A stretch of 64,000 nucleotides of DNA from Hetaerina americana (GCA_022747635.1 JAKTNV010000011.1:15309975-15373974); one strand, 5' to 3'; positions 21,693 to 33,956 are shown, numbered from the stretch's first letter. Notes: a model not told the origin generated them from the letters alone. Numbers and translations are program-made.

Positions 21693-21993
21693 TAGTCAAT
21701 TTACCCTGAGATCCGTGGGTCTAATATGTCGCCAAGCGCCCCGATTCTTTCAGCCAAGAGATGGCGTCAGGGGGCGGTTTCACCCACCAAAGGAGAAATA
21801 GACAATACACAAGGAAAGGAAAGGACAGTGGGTTAGAATTCATACAACATCATACAGGAAAGGAACAGTGCGTTTCGTGGCACGCATATTTTTACTCTTG
21901 TGATCCGTTCGATTCCGCCTTCCCCACCTCTATTGTGTTCGTCCTTTATATGTGTTCCTATCCCTTTTCCTTATATCTGTTTCTGTATATATG

Positions 21994-22917
21994 GGATCAG
22001 TCCTCGGACCACTGCTTTACAATATCTACTCCCACGACATTCCAACTCCACGTGGGAACCTCGAGATCCTGTCTCTCTATGCCGACGACACGGCCCTCTT
22101 GTGCTGCTCCTGGCAGAAGGTGACCGCGGTGCGAAGACTGCAGAGCGCTGTGGCGGATCTCCTAGAATGGTACCGCCGATGGCGCTTTGCTGTTAACGCA
22201 CAGAAGACGAAGGCGATCATCTTCCATCCGGGAAATGGTCGGCCGCCAGGAGTGAACCTAACTGTGAATGGAGTCGCCCTACCGTGGGAATCCGAAGTTA
22301 CCTACCTCGGAGTGCTGATGGACCGGAAACTCCTTTGGAACGCCCAAGCGCTTCGTGTACGCAGAAAGGCATTCGCGGCGCTTAGTCGGCTCCGGCCGAT
22401 TATCCGCCCGCCGGTCCTGAGTATGGACACGAAGCGTAGACTGTACCAAGCGTGCGTGCTGCCTGTCATCACGTACGCTGCTCCGGTATGGTCAGGAGTG
22501 TCGCGAACGAGTCTCGCTCAAATTCAGGTGGTGCAGAATTCTGCTCTTCGTGACATCATGTCACGCGGTCGTTACGCCCGCGTTTCCGAGATGCACGAGG
22601 ACGGAAAGCTGGAAACCCTGGACGTCCTTCTGCCTAGAATATCTGGGAAATTCTTCAGAAAAGCGGCAGAAGCGGAAGTAAAACTGATTCGCCGGGTTGG
22701 CGACATAAGGGTCTGGCCATGGGACCGCTACAAGCGCCCCATAGCATCCCAAGACGAGCAAGACACCCTTCCGGCAAAGAAGAAGCCAAGGCTGCTCTGA
22801 GCGGGAATAAATCAAACGACTGACAACGCAGAAGAATTCTTCCCGCCTTAGTAGCCTTGGAGGCTGGAAAGGCGCGGTGTAAGGGCTACGCAAGAGCCCT
22901 TGCAAGCAACTGCTCGC
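21994..22917 (+). pseudogene. Jockey-like LINE reverse transcriptase, 5'-truncated
   Basis: Homology begins abruptly at 21994 with GSVLGPLLYNIYSHDIP, the RT motif B region, and continues through LSLYADDTALLC (catalytic YADD at 22078-22089). The usual C-terminal segments follow: EVTYLGVLMDRKLLW, a KRRLYQACVLPVITYAAPVW block and VQNSALRDIM. The stop is at 22798-22800. The frame is open over 269 codons from the break point, unlike most remnants here, so the insertion is fairly recent. The endonuclease and the first half of the RT are absent. The ATG at 21952 lies in the SINE-D body and is not a real start. About 115 bases of likely 3' untranslated region follow. Confidence 0.85.
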
Positions 22918-23191
22918 GAGTATTTATTCGCCGTTTGGCGGGATTTCGTGTTTGAATGTGTATTTGGCCAATGTGGCTCATCTCTTTCTTCTGGCTATGC
23001 GTGCCACGAAACGCACTGTTCCTTTCCTGTATGATGTTGTATGAATTCTAACCCACTGTCCTTTCCTTTCCTTGTGTATTGTCTATTTCTCCTTTGGTGG
23101 GTGAAACCGCCCCCTGACGCCGTCTCTTGGCTGAAAGAATCGGGGCGCTTGGCGACATATTAGACCCACGGATCTCAGGGTAAATTGACTA

Positions 23192-23376
23192 TCCTCGATA
23201 GCTCAAGTGGTTAAGAGCATCCGCCCGGCAAGTGGAAAGATCCGGTGTTCGAGTCCCGGTTGAGGAAATATTTTTACTCTTGTGATCCGTTCGATTCCGC
23301 CTTCCCCACCTCTATTGTGTTCGTCCTTTATATGTGTTCCTATCCCTTTTCCTTATATCTGTTTCTGTATATATGA
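23192..23376 (+). mobile_element. SINE-D: tRNA-like head, body and (TA)n tail
   Basis: The 75-nt head folds as a tRNA. A 7-bp acceptor stem TCCTCGA/TTGAGGA, a 4-bp D stem GCTC/GAGC and a 5-bp anticodon stem TCCGC/GTGGA enclose loop CCGGCAA, which puts GGC (alanine-type) at the anticodon. The T arm is CCGGTG-TTCGAGT-CCCGG, with one extra T, and U33 is C. A box TAGCTCAAGTGG and B box GTTCGAGTCC are intact. The body (TTTTTACTCTTGTGATCCG ... CTGTATATATGAG) runs into (TA)n at 23377. A further copy is at 47530-47640. Confidence 0.78.
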
Positions 23377-23377
23377 G

Positions 23378-23428
<51 letters not shown>

Positions 23429-23430
23429 CA
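23377..23430. repeat. (TA)n microsatellite
   Basis: The TA tract follows the SINE-D body, is interrupted once, and ends in a short CATA repeat next to SINE-A. Confidence 0.95.
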
Positions 23431-23439
23431 TACATACAT

Positions 23440-23612
23440 ACCATAAACAGAGTAATCAACCCGAAGGTCGGTTTGGTAGGTGATGGTAGAGTTCACCGAG
23501 TACTAAGCCCGACGGCGTGTGAAATTCATGGATCAGGGTAGGGAAGCCAGTTCCTTTCCCTGTGCCGGTTATGGCTTCCCAGGAAGATCTCGTACCCGAA
23601 AAATCACATAGC
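23440..23612 (-). mobile_element. SINE-A copy, 3' part
   Basis: CCATAAACAGAGTAATCAAC, CCGAAGGTCGGTTTGGTAGG, TAAGCCCGACGGCGTGTGAA and GGTTATGGCTTCCCAGGAAG match the copy at 57066-57347 closely. The tRNA-like head is missing: the homology stops after ACCCGAAAAATCACAT at about 23611. Confidence 0.82.
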
Positions 23613-23667
23613 TTTTATATATATATATAATTTATATTTATATATATATTTATAAACTTTAAATGGT

Positions 23668-23670
<3 letters not shown>

Positions 23671-23730
<60 letters not shown>
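23671..23730. repeat. (TA)n microsatellite
   Basis: A pure TA tract of 60 bases directly before the decayed Penelope-like element. Confidence 0.95.
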
Positions 23731-23733
<3 letters not shown>

Positions 23734-23734
23734 A

Positions 23735-25745
23735 CAAAGTTTTAAACCTTTCGTCCGTGCCTCTCGACAATGGCGAGCTTTCGCTAATAACTAAAGGCCT
23801 CTTCTTCTCCCCCACTAGAACCAACCACGTTAGCATCGTCACCGACACTTTAAACTTCTATCGAAATCTACGCTAGCATGCTCATAGGAAATCGCACTCT
23901 TTTCCCCCAAAACTCTTCCACCATTAACCCAGCATTTACCCGATTCCGTCCAGCTTTTAGTTACCGCCTTTTCCTTCGAACTCTTCCACCTCTCAGAACT
24001 TACCCGGATCCGTTCAGCCTCAGAAAATGGACCCAAACCACTCCCATCCAACCATCCAATCGAAATCTTTATCAACCTCTGTAGGACAAAGATTTCCGAT
24101 AAAAAAATTATAAATTACTTCAAGCTACCAAACAACCTTCCCCCTCAAAAAGAAAAAATCTCAGAAATTTTGCGTCAAAGAAAAATACAATAATCAAAAA
24201 TAGTTACTTCACTCCCTTCTTAAATCAACAATTCTTGCCACTTTCTCGAACGTTTACACTCAATTCTAATCCTAATCCCAATTCCTCGCAACACGACCAT
24301 TCTCATTGCCACAATAGACGTTACATCCATCTACTCCTCCATTTGCCACAAAGAAGGTCTAGAATCCCTAAAACATTAGTTCTCCATACGAGCCACGCCA
24401 CACACCCCGTCCACGGATTTCCTCATCGAACTGACCCAACTCGTCCTCACCAAAAATGCTTTCAAATTTAACGAAAAAATCTATTTACAAAGAAAAGGCA
24501 CTACAAATGGGCACGCATATGGCTCCTGCATACGCCAATCTTCAATGGGTAAACTTGAACATACCTTTCTCCACCGACAAACCCTTAAACCTCTCTTCTG
24601 GGCCCGCTACATTGTGAAAATTTTCCTCCTTTGGTCCCACGGACGCGAAACTTTATCCTCCTTCATTTCCTCTCTCAACTCCCCCTCCTCGGTATCTTTC
24701 ACTTCATCTATATCTGATTCGAATATTACTTTCCTAACTATCGACATTCACCTCCAGAACAATAGATTTAATACCTCAGTCCACATTAAACCGACCAACA
24801 ACCAACAATACCTTCATTTCAATAACTGCCACCTATCACATACAAAACGCTCCATCCCTTTCTCAATCTCAGTCCGTGGCTACCGTATATGCAGCAGCAC
24901 CTCCTACCAACAGAAATATATGGACCAGCTACATGGTTCTCTCAGAAAACGCGGGTATCCTGAAAAGTTACTAAACAGTAAAATTCTCAAACCGTCAATC
25001 CAATACCCTCCTCTCCCCAAACCAAACTGCCCAAAATGCCTTAACCTTATCAACACATTCTTCCCCGGAACCCACAAAATTAAACATATAGTCCATGACC
25101 TTTTCCCAATTATTAATATCAGTCAGTCCACATCATTTTTATTCCCAAATTTTTCCTCCGTTTCGTTTTAACGCACTTGCTAAACAAACTTGCGAAACAT
25201 CTTCAAGTTGACAATACTACCTGCGAGTACTCGAGTCTCTTCTCCGCACCTGTCCGCACAATGCAACCGCCCACGCAGCAAATTCTGCCATCTTTTAAGA
25301 CCTGCCACCTCCCTTACTACCAATTGCCAACCCGACGCCACCTGCCTATCGAAAAACATTTTATACCACCTCTCCTGTAACTTCTGACCTGCCTTCTACG
25401 TGGGTGAATGCACCACCACCATTTCACTCCGCATGAATAACCACCGCTTTCCATCAAATTTCCTAACGTCCTTAATTATCCCACCCCTACTCACACTGCT
25501 TCCCATGACCAATCTTTTGATGACTGCTTCTCTGTTTCGGTGGTTGAAATCCTTCCCAAATCGGTAAGTAGCATAGAGGGGAGAACTGGCGCGATGGCGC
25601 ATATCTTGGTGCTCCAGTCATTTAAACCTCTCGGCCTGAATCAAGCCCACTAAATCCATCCAATGGCCGCATACAATCCCCTAACACCCCATTACCTCTC
25701 CTCCCCTTACCAACACATATCCTCGCCGATCTTCCCCCGAGAACG
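23735..25745 (+). mobile_element. Penelope-like retroelement, decayed copy
   Basis: Pieces appear in the right order for a Penelope-like protein. At 23740-23880 an N-terminal segment resembles the VLNLSxRPLxxGELSLLxKGL region. Near 24300-24350 there is the RT motif A segment (ATIDVTSI...). Near 24500-24540 there is the AYGSCIRQS equivalent of motif B. At 24545-25171 an open 208-codon stretch carries ITFLTIDIHLQNN, VHIKPTNNQQYLHFN and CHLSHTKRSIPFS. At 25360-25440 there is a GIY-YIG endonuclease remnant, FYVGECTTT...RMNNHR, with a TGA inside. Frameshifts and stops occur throughout. A type-1 terminal module follows at 25756. Confidence 0.8.
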
Positions 25746-25755
25746 TCATTCTGGT

Positions 25756-25998
25756 GATGACGGCCGTGCCGTCAAAACTACTTACGTGAGTGTCCTTTCT
25801 TTGTGATTTTGTGTTTAAATGTCTAAATTAATGCTTTAATACATGTGTGCGTCGCTGAAGAGCGTTCTGTTTCGAAACAGAACGCTCGCCGGCGTTGGTA
25901 ACAAAGATAGGACACTCACTTATGTAGTTTTGACCTCTCGGCGGCACGGCCATCATCATCATATGTGTTTTAATGTCTTAATCAATGTTTATCTATAT
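25756..25998. repeat. Two type-1 terminal modules head to head
   Basis: Module one runs 25756-25878 (GATGACGGCCGTGCCGTCAA ... GAAGAGCGTTCTGTTTCG). Module two is its inverted copy at 25879-25962. The junction GAGCGTTCTGTTTCGAAACA is perfectly palindromic. The tail at 25963-25998 repeats the GTGTTTAAATGTCTAAATCA part of the module once more in direct orientation. Confidence 0.82.
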
Positions 25999-27300
25999 CT
26001 CCACATAAGAATAGGAGTTGTTGGCAGGAACATTTTGTAAAACTGTAATGTGAATTTCAACAAAAACTTAAATATGTAGCTTAGTTTTCCATTATTCCGA
26101 AATTTGGTCGTTGAGGTAATCTGAAGGAGTGTAAATTGGAGGCTTTTTAATATGGCTCTAGGGATAAAACCTTCTTCCCAGTTTTTGCAATAGTTTACCA
26201 TTTGTTTTAGGGGAAGAGAGCGAGACTTATCTTTATAGTCCTATCACGAATTATGTTCTATATCTTCGTTTTTTTATAGAGAGATATTTAAACGATGCTT
26301 AAGACGAAACGGAGAAACACTTTCAACCATTTTCTTCCCGTTAGAACGTGACTTTGAGATGAAAAGAAAAGTTAAACAAGAAATAAAAGAAAATAATTTT
26401 GATAACGATGATAAATATTACTGTTGCGGAATTTCCGGCAGGTTCTTAGAATTCAACCAGATGTTTTATATCTCCGCCCAGTCCAGAGGAAAAAATCGGA
26501 TGACCTTAAAAACTTAAGACACACTTCATTATTTTTTTAGTGTAGAGAATTGCGAAAGTAAGGTCGTGGGAAATTGTTTTTCTTTCGGTAGTAATCAATA
26601 AAATATTTCTCGATGCTTGTTTCTTTCGTGTACGTCCGAATTCTTGTCATTAAAAGCACTTCGCTTTCGATGCGACGCTTTGAAATTCTGTCAAGATCTG
26701 TGGTGTTATTTCCGTCTCGCTCACTGCCTGGATCATAAATCCGGAAGAGAATAAAAAGCTCACTTATCGATCTACAGCGCAAAAATCCGAAGCTAGAGCA
26801 ATTCTGCTCCAGTTTCTCTCCGCTAACCTTCATTTGAAGTGTCGCAGTGACCCTGTAAGCCACTTACCTCGCTTACGATCCTAGAAGAAGTTTTTAAAGC
26901 CTTGAGTCCCAAAACTTTCAGGGGGACAGGTACCCATTATGCGACTCTAAAAAAGGTTGGAGGTCACCGAGGCATGTCGCTCTTTCGTTTGCCATCTGGC
27001 TCATTATGATTCGTCCTTTCGAATTTGCATTTTCGCGAAATCCTGGAATTTTCTCTCTTTAAAGGCATTTTGGAAGTGAACGCGTTGCATGCCGCGAGAA
27101 TTTTATGATAGGCATACAAATTACCTTGGGATATAAAGAGTTGCCACGAAATATTTGATAAAAGAAAACGGAAAGCTAGGACATTAAATTCTTCGAAATT
27201 AATGATTTTACGAATCGCGATTTTTCGTGTCGTTCTAAATAAATTTAAAAAGCTTTTGTTCAATGTGCCGAAAGAAATTTTCTTCCACCGTTTCTCATTC
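25999..27300. other. Unassigned DNA
   Basis: No recognisable gene or repeat. The 108-codon minus-strand frame at 26537-26863 has no family signature. Confidence 0.45.
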
Positions 27301-27315
27301 AACAGAAAATTGGTG

Positions 27316-27366
27316 TGTGTGCGTGTTTGCGCGTATGTGTGCGTGTGTGTGTATATATGTGTGTGT

Positions 27367-27428
<62 letters not shown>

Positions 27429-27430
27429 CT
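27316..27430. repeat. (TG)n/(TA)n/(CA)n compound microsatellite
   Basis: GTGTGTGCGTGTTTGCGCGT-type repeat (27316-27376) passes into (TA)n at 27377-27413 and then (CA)n to 27428. The order is roughly self-complementary. Confidence 0.92.
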
Positions 27431-27540
27431 ATAATCCTGAATAAGGCCGAAAGCTAAAACTTTCTGAAATATGTGTCCTTTTACGGGCTATTTATTTCAT
27501 TTTCGAGGACTATTTTGCCGACTAAATGTTACATACATAT
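27431..27540 (+). repeat. Possible Penelope-associated terminal module
   Basis: CCTGAATAAGGCCGAAAGCT is followed by AAAACTTTCTGAAATATGTGTCC, the same sequence of features (CTGANNA, short hairpin, GAAA-like, then a GTGTCCTTTT stretch) as the modules at 20971 and 36594. It lies immediately beside a (TA)n tract. The match is by layout rather than by close identity. Confidence 0.4.
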
Positions 27541-30465
27541 AAACATAGATATACATACAAGCCGTAATTTTTTAATAATATAATTAGTTTAATTCTCGTT
27601 GTAATTATCTTATACTTCCTCTTTAAGATAAGCAGGAGGATTCAAATGGATTTTAGTACTGTGAGGTGTTTTCTGCAAGGATATGTTTAGAATGACTTGC
27701 TCTTTCTTGACATTTAAAAATTTAATGGAATTCCTAGTTGGCCTGTCGGCAGCATTTAATTTTTTATTTGTTTGGAGTGTTATATAAGTAATACCGGAGA
27801 TCATAAACTTAAGTAGTTGGCCTTACTGTGACTCATAGACCGCTATTTTTTTCATTTATTACATTCCTCAGCTCTAATACTGTCTGCAAAGATGTAGCAC
27901 GCTCGTGTATTTCACGCGCTTTTCCCTTGATTTTTTTCGTTAAGTTTTTTTCATTTAGTTTCTCATTTAAAATTATTTTGTTGCTAGAGAAATACGCGTA
28001 ACTTATGATACCATCAAAAACGCTCTTCGATTTTTGAGGAGGGTAATTACTGCGGTGGTTATTGGAGATAAGTCGTTATAGTAACCCCAAGTATCATTTA
28101 CAGTTGATATTTTTCATATGCGTCATTTCATCTAAATACGGTTATATGGGGCTATTCTAAAGAGTCTTACCTTTTTTGATGGTCAAAATGGACGTCTGGT
28201 TGTGAGAATTACACTTTCTGTTCCTCAAGTATCCAAGGGAATCCGTTCATGAAATTAATTTAATTATTTTCTGAATATTTAGCAGGGTTACGGGATGGAT
28301 TAAATACTGCAGTAGTAAGTTACGAGATATGAATTGAACGAAGAATGTGAGAAAACCACTTAACCCTGCCGTAAAATATAAAAAAAGGAATAGGTAGTAC
28401 TCCCAAACTTTGTCAAAACTTTCACCAACTTTGGTTGAAAGGGACAGTGAGTCTGTGCCGCCAATTTATTTATCTGTCCAATATTTAACTTATGTTGAAG
28501 CAGAAAGTGTGTTTTTAATGTAATGCCGTTTTAAAGTGAAATGGGGATCGACTGAAATTCGCATTACCGACCCTAGTGATTTAGTTGACCTGACTTAAGT
28601 TAGTTGGAAGTAGGAAAGGAATGACGAAAATGTTAAATTAATTGTGTTTTTCATTTTTATCGCTTTTAAGTTTCGTTACTTCCTGTAAGTTTATTTATCA
28701 ATGCCAATTTTTTAATTCATTTCTGCTTGGACTGTTGTTAGGCATCTAATGCTTGGGTAGGTATTCAACAAATAAAAATGGTTACAGATTCCGCTCGACT
28801 ATGAGTTAAGTTGTTAAGAGTTCTGCTGAAAGAGGGGAATCCCGGAAACCCCGGAAACAGATTCGGGAATCGAGGAGAGGAACTCGGGCAAATTTTTAAT
28901 CCCCAAGATAACATGGATGGCGTGGAGATTCGCACGGAGAGGGCACCACCGGGTATGCGTGATGGTGGATGATTTAAGTCGGACGCATTTGCTTAATGGA
29001 TCAATGGATTAAATGAAACTCCGCTATTAAAAAATAAATAAATAATAAAACCGGAACGACCGGTGGAAAATAGTGGGACAATGTGTGTAGGTAGTCACGC
29101 AAAGTCAGGGTGTTACCATGAGTTGATTCGGTCCTTTTTTTTGATGGAAAAGACCCCAATGGGAGAACTTTCCAACTCCACACAACGCGTGGTAGGTTTT
29201 GCTCCTGCGCTGTGACCAGTTATTTAGTTTCAGTATCGAGGCAGAGCCCGGAAGATTTTTCAGTAACTTAAGGCAGAGCATATGCAAGCAAACGTTCAGT
29301 GTACAAATTTTTCCACTACTAAAAATATAATTTAAGTCGTTTCTGATGACAGCTATACCATGGAGAATATTTAAATAAAGCCAAAATGTTCTAAATCTCT
29401 TATCCGACCGAAGGATTAGATTTTGAAATTTAAGAAAGAAGTTTTGCATCTATTTACAAATAATTTACATGAGCCAATTTCTCCTTTTGACTTCAGCCTC
29501 ATTTGACCAAGGTTGTAAAGTGTGATTTCGGATAATTTTATAATGACTTTTAGAGTTATCTCTCTCAAAAATCAATATGCCCGCATAGTTATCGATTCGG
29601 AGAATTTTATCAGTGGGGAATTCGTATTAGATGTGTGAATATCGTGCCGTCCGAGTCCGACCTTGAAGGGATATCGAAGTCGCTATCTATTTGAAAATAT
29701 GTACGTGGTCCTAATCAGAAACTCGGTAGGCTTTCGGTTAAATGATTTACAATATATGCGATGGATACTTACCTTCAGGTTGAGATATGTTTTAGCACCT
29801 GTCTTTAGGTGATGGCCATTTTACGGTTTGAAATTATTTTTCATCGGGGACATTTTATAATGAAAGTTTCCAATTCAATCAAGAGAAAATGGCTTGAATG
29901 TACTTCTTCAGACGACATTATGTACATAACAAATTTTCTTCGTGGTCTTTAAAAACTTGAAAATACTTATCCTAATGTTGGAGGCTAAGTCTGAATGAAA
30001 TAGAGGCATAAAATATGGGTTGATATTAGAGAATTGGAGTCAAGGAAAAGTTTTGAAAACTGTTTGGTGAATTTCAGCGTAGTTCCAAATTTAATTTTTA
30101 TATGCAAAGCCAATGGATTTGATGGTCTAGTTTAATTTCTCTGGAAAACATTTTTAGGAACCTATCCCAAGGAAAAATTATTTTTCAAAATTAAATAAAT
30201 GAATAAATAAATAATGACATGTATAGATATGTATGTGTGTGTATTTGTATATATTTAAGTAAAAACTTTCCCTATTCCGATCCCTTCTCCCCTCCCTAGC
30301 CCAATTCTAACGCTTTTATTATGTCACGATAGAATTTTGCAAGAAGATATATCTATTAGCCTATGAAATTAAGTATTTTTATTGTAAGTGTAATAAGGAT
30401 TAAGGGAAATGAAAGGTACGAGCGATGCCATAGAAGCAATGAGGTCACAAAAGGAGAGTAATAGG
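27541..30465. other. Unassigned DNA, 2.9 kb
   Basis: I found no coding domain, SINE head or long simple repeat. If this window holds unique host sequence, this is one of the likeliest places, but nothing in it identifies a gene. Confidence 0.45.
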
Positions 30466-30757
30466 GGGATCGGCATGGTGCTGGGGCCAACTGCCTTCCC
30501 ATCGAGAGGTCCCGGGTTCGAATCCTGGAGACGGCGGATATTTTTAAGTGGTATCTCGATACTTACTTGAGGTGTTTTGTGGCGAGAACTTTGAGTCGGT
30601 TCGTCGGGTGGGATGTTAAACTGCGGATCTCTTGGCGCTTTTCGATAAGAGTAGGATAATGCCGACGCCGAGTTTCTGTTTACCCTTCCTTTCCCTTCCA
30701 TCCCTAATGGCGCCAATGACCTTAGCTCCCAGTCGTCTCCCCTAACACTACTATGAG
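30466..30757 (+). mobile_element. SINE-B copy
   Basis: GGCATGGTGCTGGGGCCAAC leads to a strong B box, GGGTTCGAATCC, at about 30519. The central segments TTGAGGTGTTTTGTGGCGAG, CGGGTGGGATGTTAAACTGC and GCTTTTCGATAAGAGTAGG follow. The 3' end reads CAGTCGTCTCCCCTAACACT with ACTATGAGAG. Confidence 0.8.
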
Positions 30758-30769
30758 AGTAATATAGAT

Positions 30770-31745
30770 AGCATTAAGGATGTATTTGTCTGTTTAGTAG
30801 ATTTCCAGCTGACAGATAGAGTAAATTGGTTTAAATTGATGAATATATGTTGAAGAGAATGGAGGGATAGAAGACTTATCCAAGACCCTTACGAGTCTCA
30901 GCAAGCTCTGGTGTTAGTGGCGGCCGGATAGTCTAGTTGGGCAGTGTTGGGAATACGGATAAGACAGGTGTGTCCGTTATACCCTGTGCGTTTTAACGTA
31001 TATGTAGAGTAAATTGTTAAATAGACATAGGAAGGACTGGAGATAGGATTAAAAGTCTACCAGGAATTTTTCAAATCATTTAAGTTTCTTGATTATCAGG
31101 CTTTAATGTGTCATTCAGTCAAGGGTTTGGAAAAATTCTTCGCTCATTGGAAAATTAGTTTGATAGGTATTGAGTGAGAATAAATATAAGCAAAATAAAG
31201 AAAGCGACAGTTTGGTTTAACTTTAAAGGCAGGAGGGCAAAAACTTGAGAATGTGAACCTGTTTAGATATCTGGAAATGTTTTGGACCGAAATGGTCAAA
31301 ATAGAAGAGGAAGAAAAAGAAGAAGTTACGTAATGATGGAAAGAAACTTTCACGATGAGGTGATTGATGACAGAGGCTCTGAGCAAGGATGTTAAGACAT
31401 GGCTCGTCAAAACCTTCAAATTCAGCGTTGTATTGTATGGCGCGGAAACATGATTGTTGAAGCAAGATGATAGGCGTAGATTGGAGGATTTTTGAAATGT
31501 GAGTGTGGAGGAGGATGGAGAGGAAATATGGTGGACGGGAAAGAAAACAAATGAGGAAGTGTTGGAAAATAGTAAGGGGGAGGAGAGACAATTGTTGGCA
31601 TTATAAATAAAAGAGACGGTAAAGATGGGTTCTGTGCGTTCTGATTGAGAATGAAATGTTGGAGACAGTCTCCATAGGGTATATTCTTAGGCAAACGAGG
31701 AAGGAGTAGGAATTAAATTGGATTAGCAGACGAAATGGAGGAAAT
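30770..31745 (+). mobile_element. Decayed RTE LINE copy
   Basis: It aligns from the motif A region (GTCTGTTTAGTAGATTTCCA, AGAGTAAATTGGTTTAAATT) through AGTCTAGTTGGGCAGTGTTG, TTTAACGTATATGTAGAGTA and TTATCAGGCTTTAATGTGTC to the C-terminal block (GAGTGTGGAGGAGGATGGAG) and CAAACGAGGAAGGAGTAGGA. There are many stops and indels. The 3' untranslated region is not recognisable. Confidence 0.72.
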
Positions 31746-32588
31746 TTTGCTAAATGGAAGTACGCTTTACTGTATTTGAGGGGTGTCTAATTCTGTCTTG
31801 CCGTGTGAGGCTAAGAAATATAGGGTTTTTAATATTGTGTCCATCGAAACCTACCATATAAAACTGGGTCAGCTAGTAATAATAATATTAATAATAGGCT
31901 AGGAAGAAGAAAGGTTGAGTAATAAGTTCTCATTAATCAATTTTTTTCACAGAAAAATCCGAATTGATGGCTACTCGCACTCCATTGAAATTTGAAAGCT
32001 TGTGACAGGATGAGTAATGGGAAACTTCGATTGAAAGAAATTCAAATGGCTTCAATCGAATTAGAATGCATGATGTGAGGAAAATCGGTAAGAGTACATT
32101 ACACATGAAAAGCGCTTATTTTGATTTCGCTGTGAGTTTCCTTTTCCTGCCAAAGAGTAGACAAAAAAAATATAATAAATGAATCACCACGAGCGCCTCT
32201 GCGTTCCGATGCGTGTTATGACACAGCCCCAGGTCTGTCCAATCCCACGGCTACCGTCAACATTCACACGCATACATTTGCATGCCCAAAAAAAAAGCCC
32301 CAAACACATCAAGGCATTTCGCCGAACAGCGAATACCCACGGTGCTTCGACACTACGCCGGAGGATGCGCTCTCTTTACTCGAAGAGGTGGTTTTTATTT
32401 TAATTTTTCAAACCGATGCCCCGGCCAAAATGCCCCCGTATTCTCTGTTGGAACTGGTGATAAAGTGTACATTCTTATAGGTTATTTGTGGTGAAATGTT
32501 CCTCGTTTAGTTACCTGGTGTACTGCCATTTTTTGCGGATCATTATTATTGTATTATTGATGACATTTTTATCTTTATTCACCGAAAA
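31746..32588. other. Unassigned DNA
   Basis: Nothing recognisable. Confidence 0.4.
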
Positions 32589-32722
32589 GCAAACGGCTAC
32601 TGAATCAAAAAAATAATTTCACAGACTTAAGAATCAATCAATAGATGGCGCTGCATTCATAAAGATTTCTCTTGACCCGCCAGTATTTAAATATAAGAAA
32701 ACAACCCTAACTTCTCGAATAT
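32589..32722 (-). mobile_element. Mariner terminal fragment
   Basis: AATAGATGGCGCTGCATTCA and GACCCGCCAGTATTTAAATA match the outer edge of the deleted mariner at 14230-14345. Only the terminal region is present and no transposase follows. Confidence 0.5.
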
Positions 32723-33956
32723 CCCTTGTAAATGCCGTTTATATATTGATCCAGGTCCCTGAGAGGACTGATAGGGGTCTAAGGTGGAAGGACTCTTCCC
32801 CGGGGGATATATGTATTTAATTATATTGTATTTGGGAGTTAAGTATTGCATTGAGCCGTAAAATATACCTTAAACAGTCTTTCCCATGTCTTTTAGTTCT
32901 AAATATTCTTCATAGCAATAAGTCGCTTCACGGCCCGACGGGTTTCTTCCTCCGTCCACCATGTATTATTGGTATCGTTTTATCCGCTTCTCGGTCTTGC
33001 TACCAACCTTTTCCCCTTGCCCAAGTGTAATTCCCCGCTAGGGGAAATGGGCGCTCCTTGCCTCCTTTTCCTTATTGTATCGCTCCATTCTCAGAGTGCG
33101 CCGGTGGGCAGTTAGTGCTGTTACTGACGTCCTTATTTGTACTTGTTTGTAAAAAGCCGTTCCCTGTCGGCTTTCCTTTCCTGTTAAGTTAAGATTTCAT
33201 ATTTTATTCCTAGTTTTAAGTTTCTTCTTCTCGCAAACAACACTTTCACTTCAGCCATGTTTCTTTCTTCAATGTCATGAGCTTCTTATGTACAATAAGC
33301 GGTAAAAGTGAGATTTCAGTCACCGTCCCGGTGAGTGAAATCCCACTTGCACATGCGGGCACTCAATTAACATTTCGGACCTTATTCAGTAAGGATAAGC
33401 GTATAATATGCCCTCCGCCTGCCTTTCTAAGACCGAACCAAGTTGGATATTCGAACTTTGACAAGCCTCCTGGTCCATTATCAATTTGGACATGCACATG
33501 TGTCGTATATTTTTCACACGTTATTACTTTTTACAAGTTGATTCCTATCGCCCTTCAATGTTGTGGTTCTTAAAAGCTCAAATGGCTATAGAAGCTGGGA
33601 GTCTTATTCTTAGTTGGTCACGCGAACTGAGCGTTGAACCACTTGAAGTATTCATGAGATTTGCTCCTGTTGCGTGGGAAATGGGAATGGACAGTGGCAA
33701 TGATTTTCAAAGATTCAGATACTGTCTGGTGGTATTCAGCAGTACTGCGGACGTTTTAAGGGCTAAAATATATTGATAAGAAAAGATGGATTGTAAAATG
33801 TTGCAATACATAGTGCTACCAACAATTGGGCTTCTTTGTTGCCTTCATGGTAACCGTCTCTCCATTAATAAAACCTTCGATAATGATTTGATTACAGTTT
33901 CTTAGTTTCTTCCAGTTGTATTCGTGGCAATAATAGTAAATATTATAGAATTATAG

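Larger units (their letters stand above)
21468..23376. repeat. Inverted duplication carrying SINE-D and a Jockey RT fragment
   Basis: Four blocks recur. Block A (21468-21510) is inverted at 22918-22960. The SINE-D body (21511-21617) is inverted at 23267-23376, and a further plus-strand copy lies at 21886-21993. The tRNA-like head (21618-21692) is inverted at 23192-23266. The flank (21693-21885) is inverted at about 23004-23191. A Jockey-like RT piece lies in the spacer. The arms are nearly identical, so the duplication looks recent. The order of blocks is not a simple palindrome, because the RT fragment starts directly at the end of the extra plus-strand SINE-D body. Confidence 0.85.

Noticed and set aside
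23192..23266. Functional tRNA-Ala gene
   Set aside because: C instead of T at position 33, an extra base in the T arm, a SINE body directly downstream and a duplicated copy all favour a SINE head.
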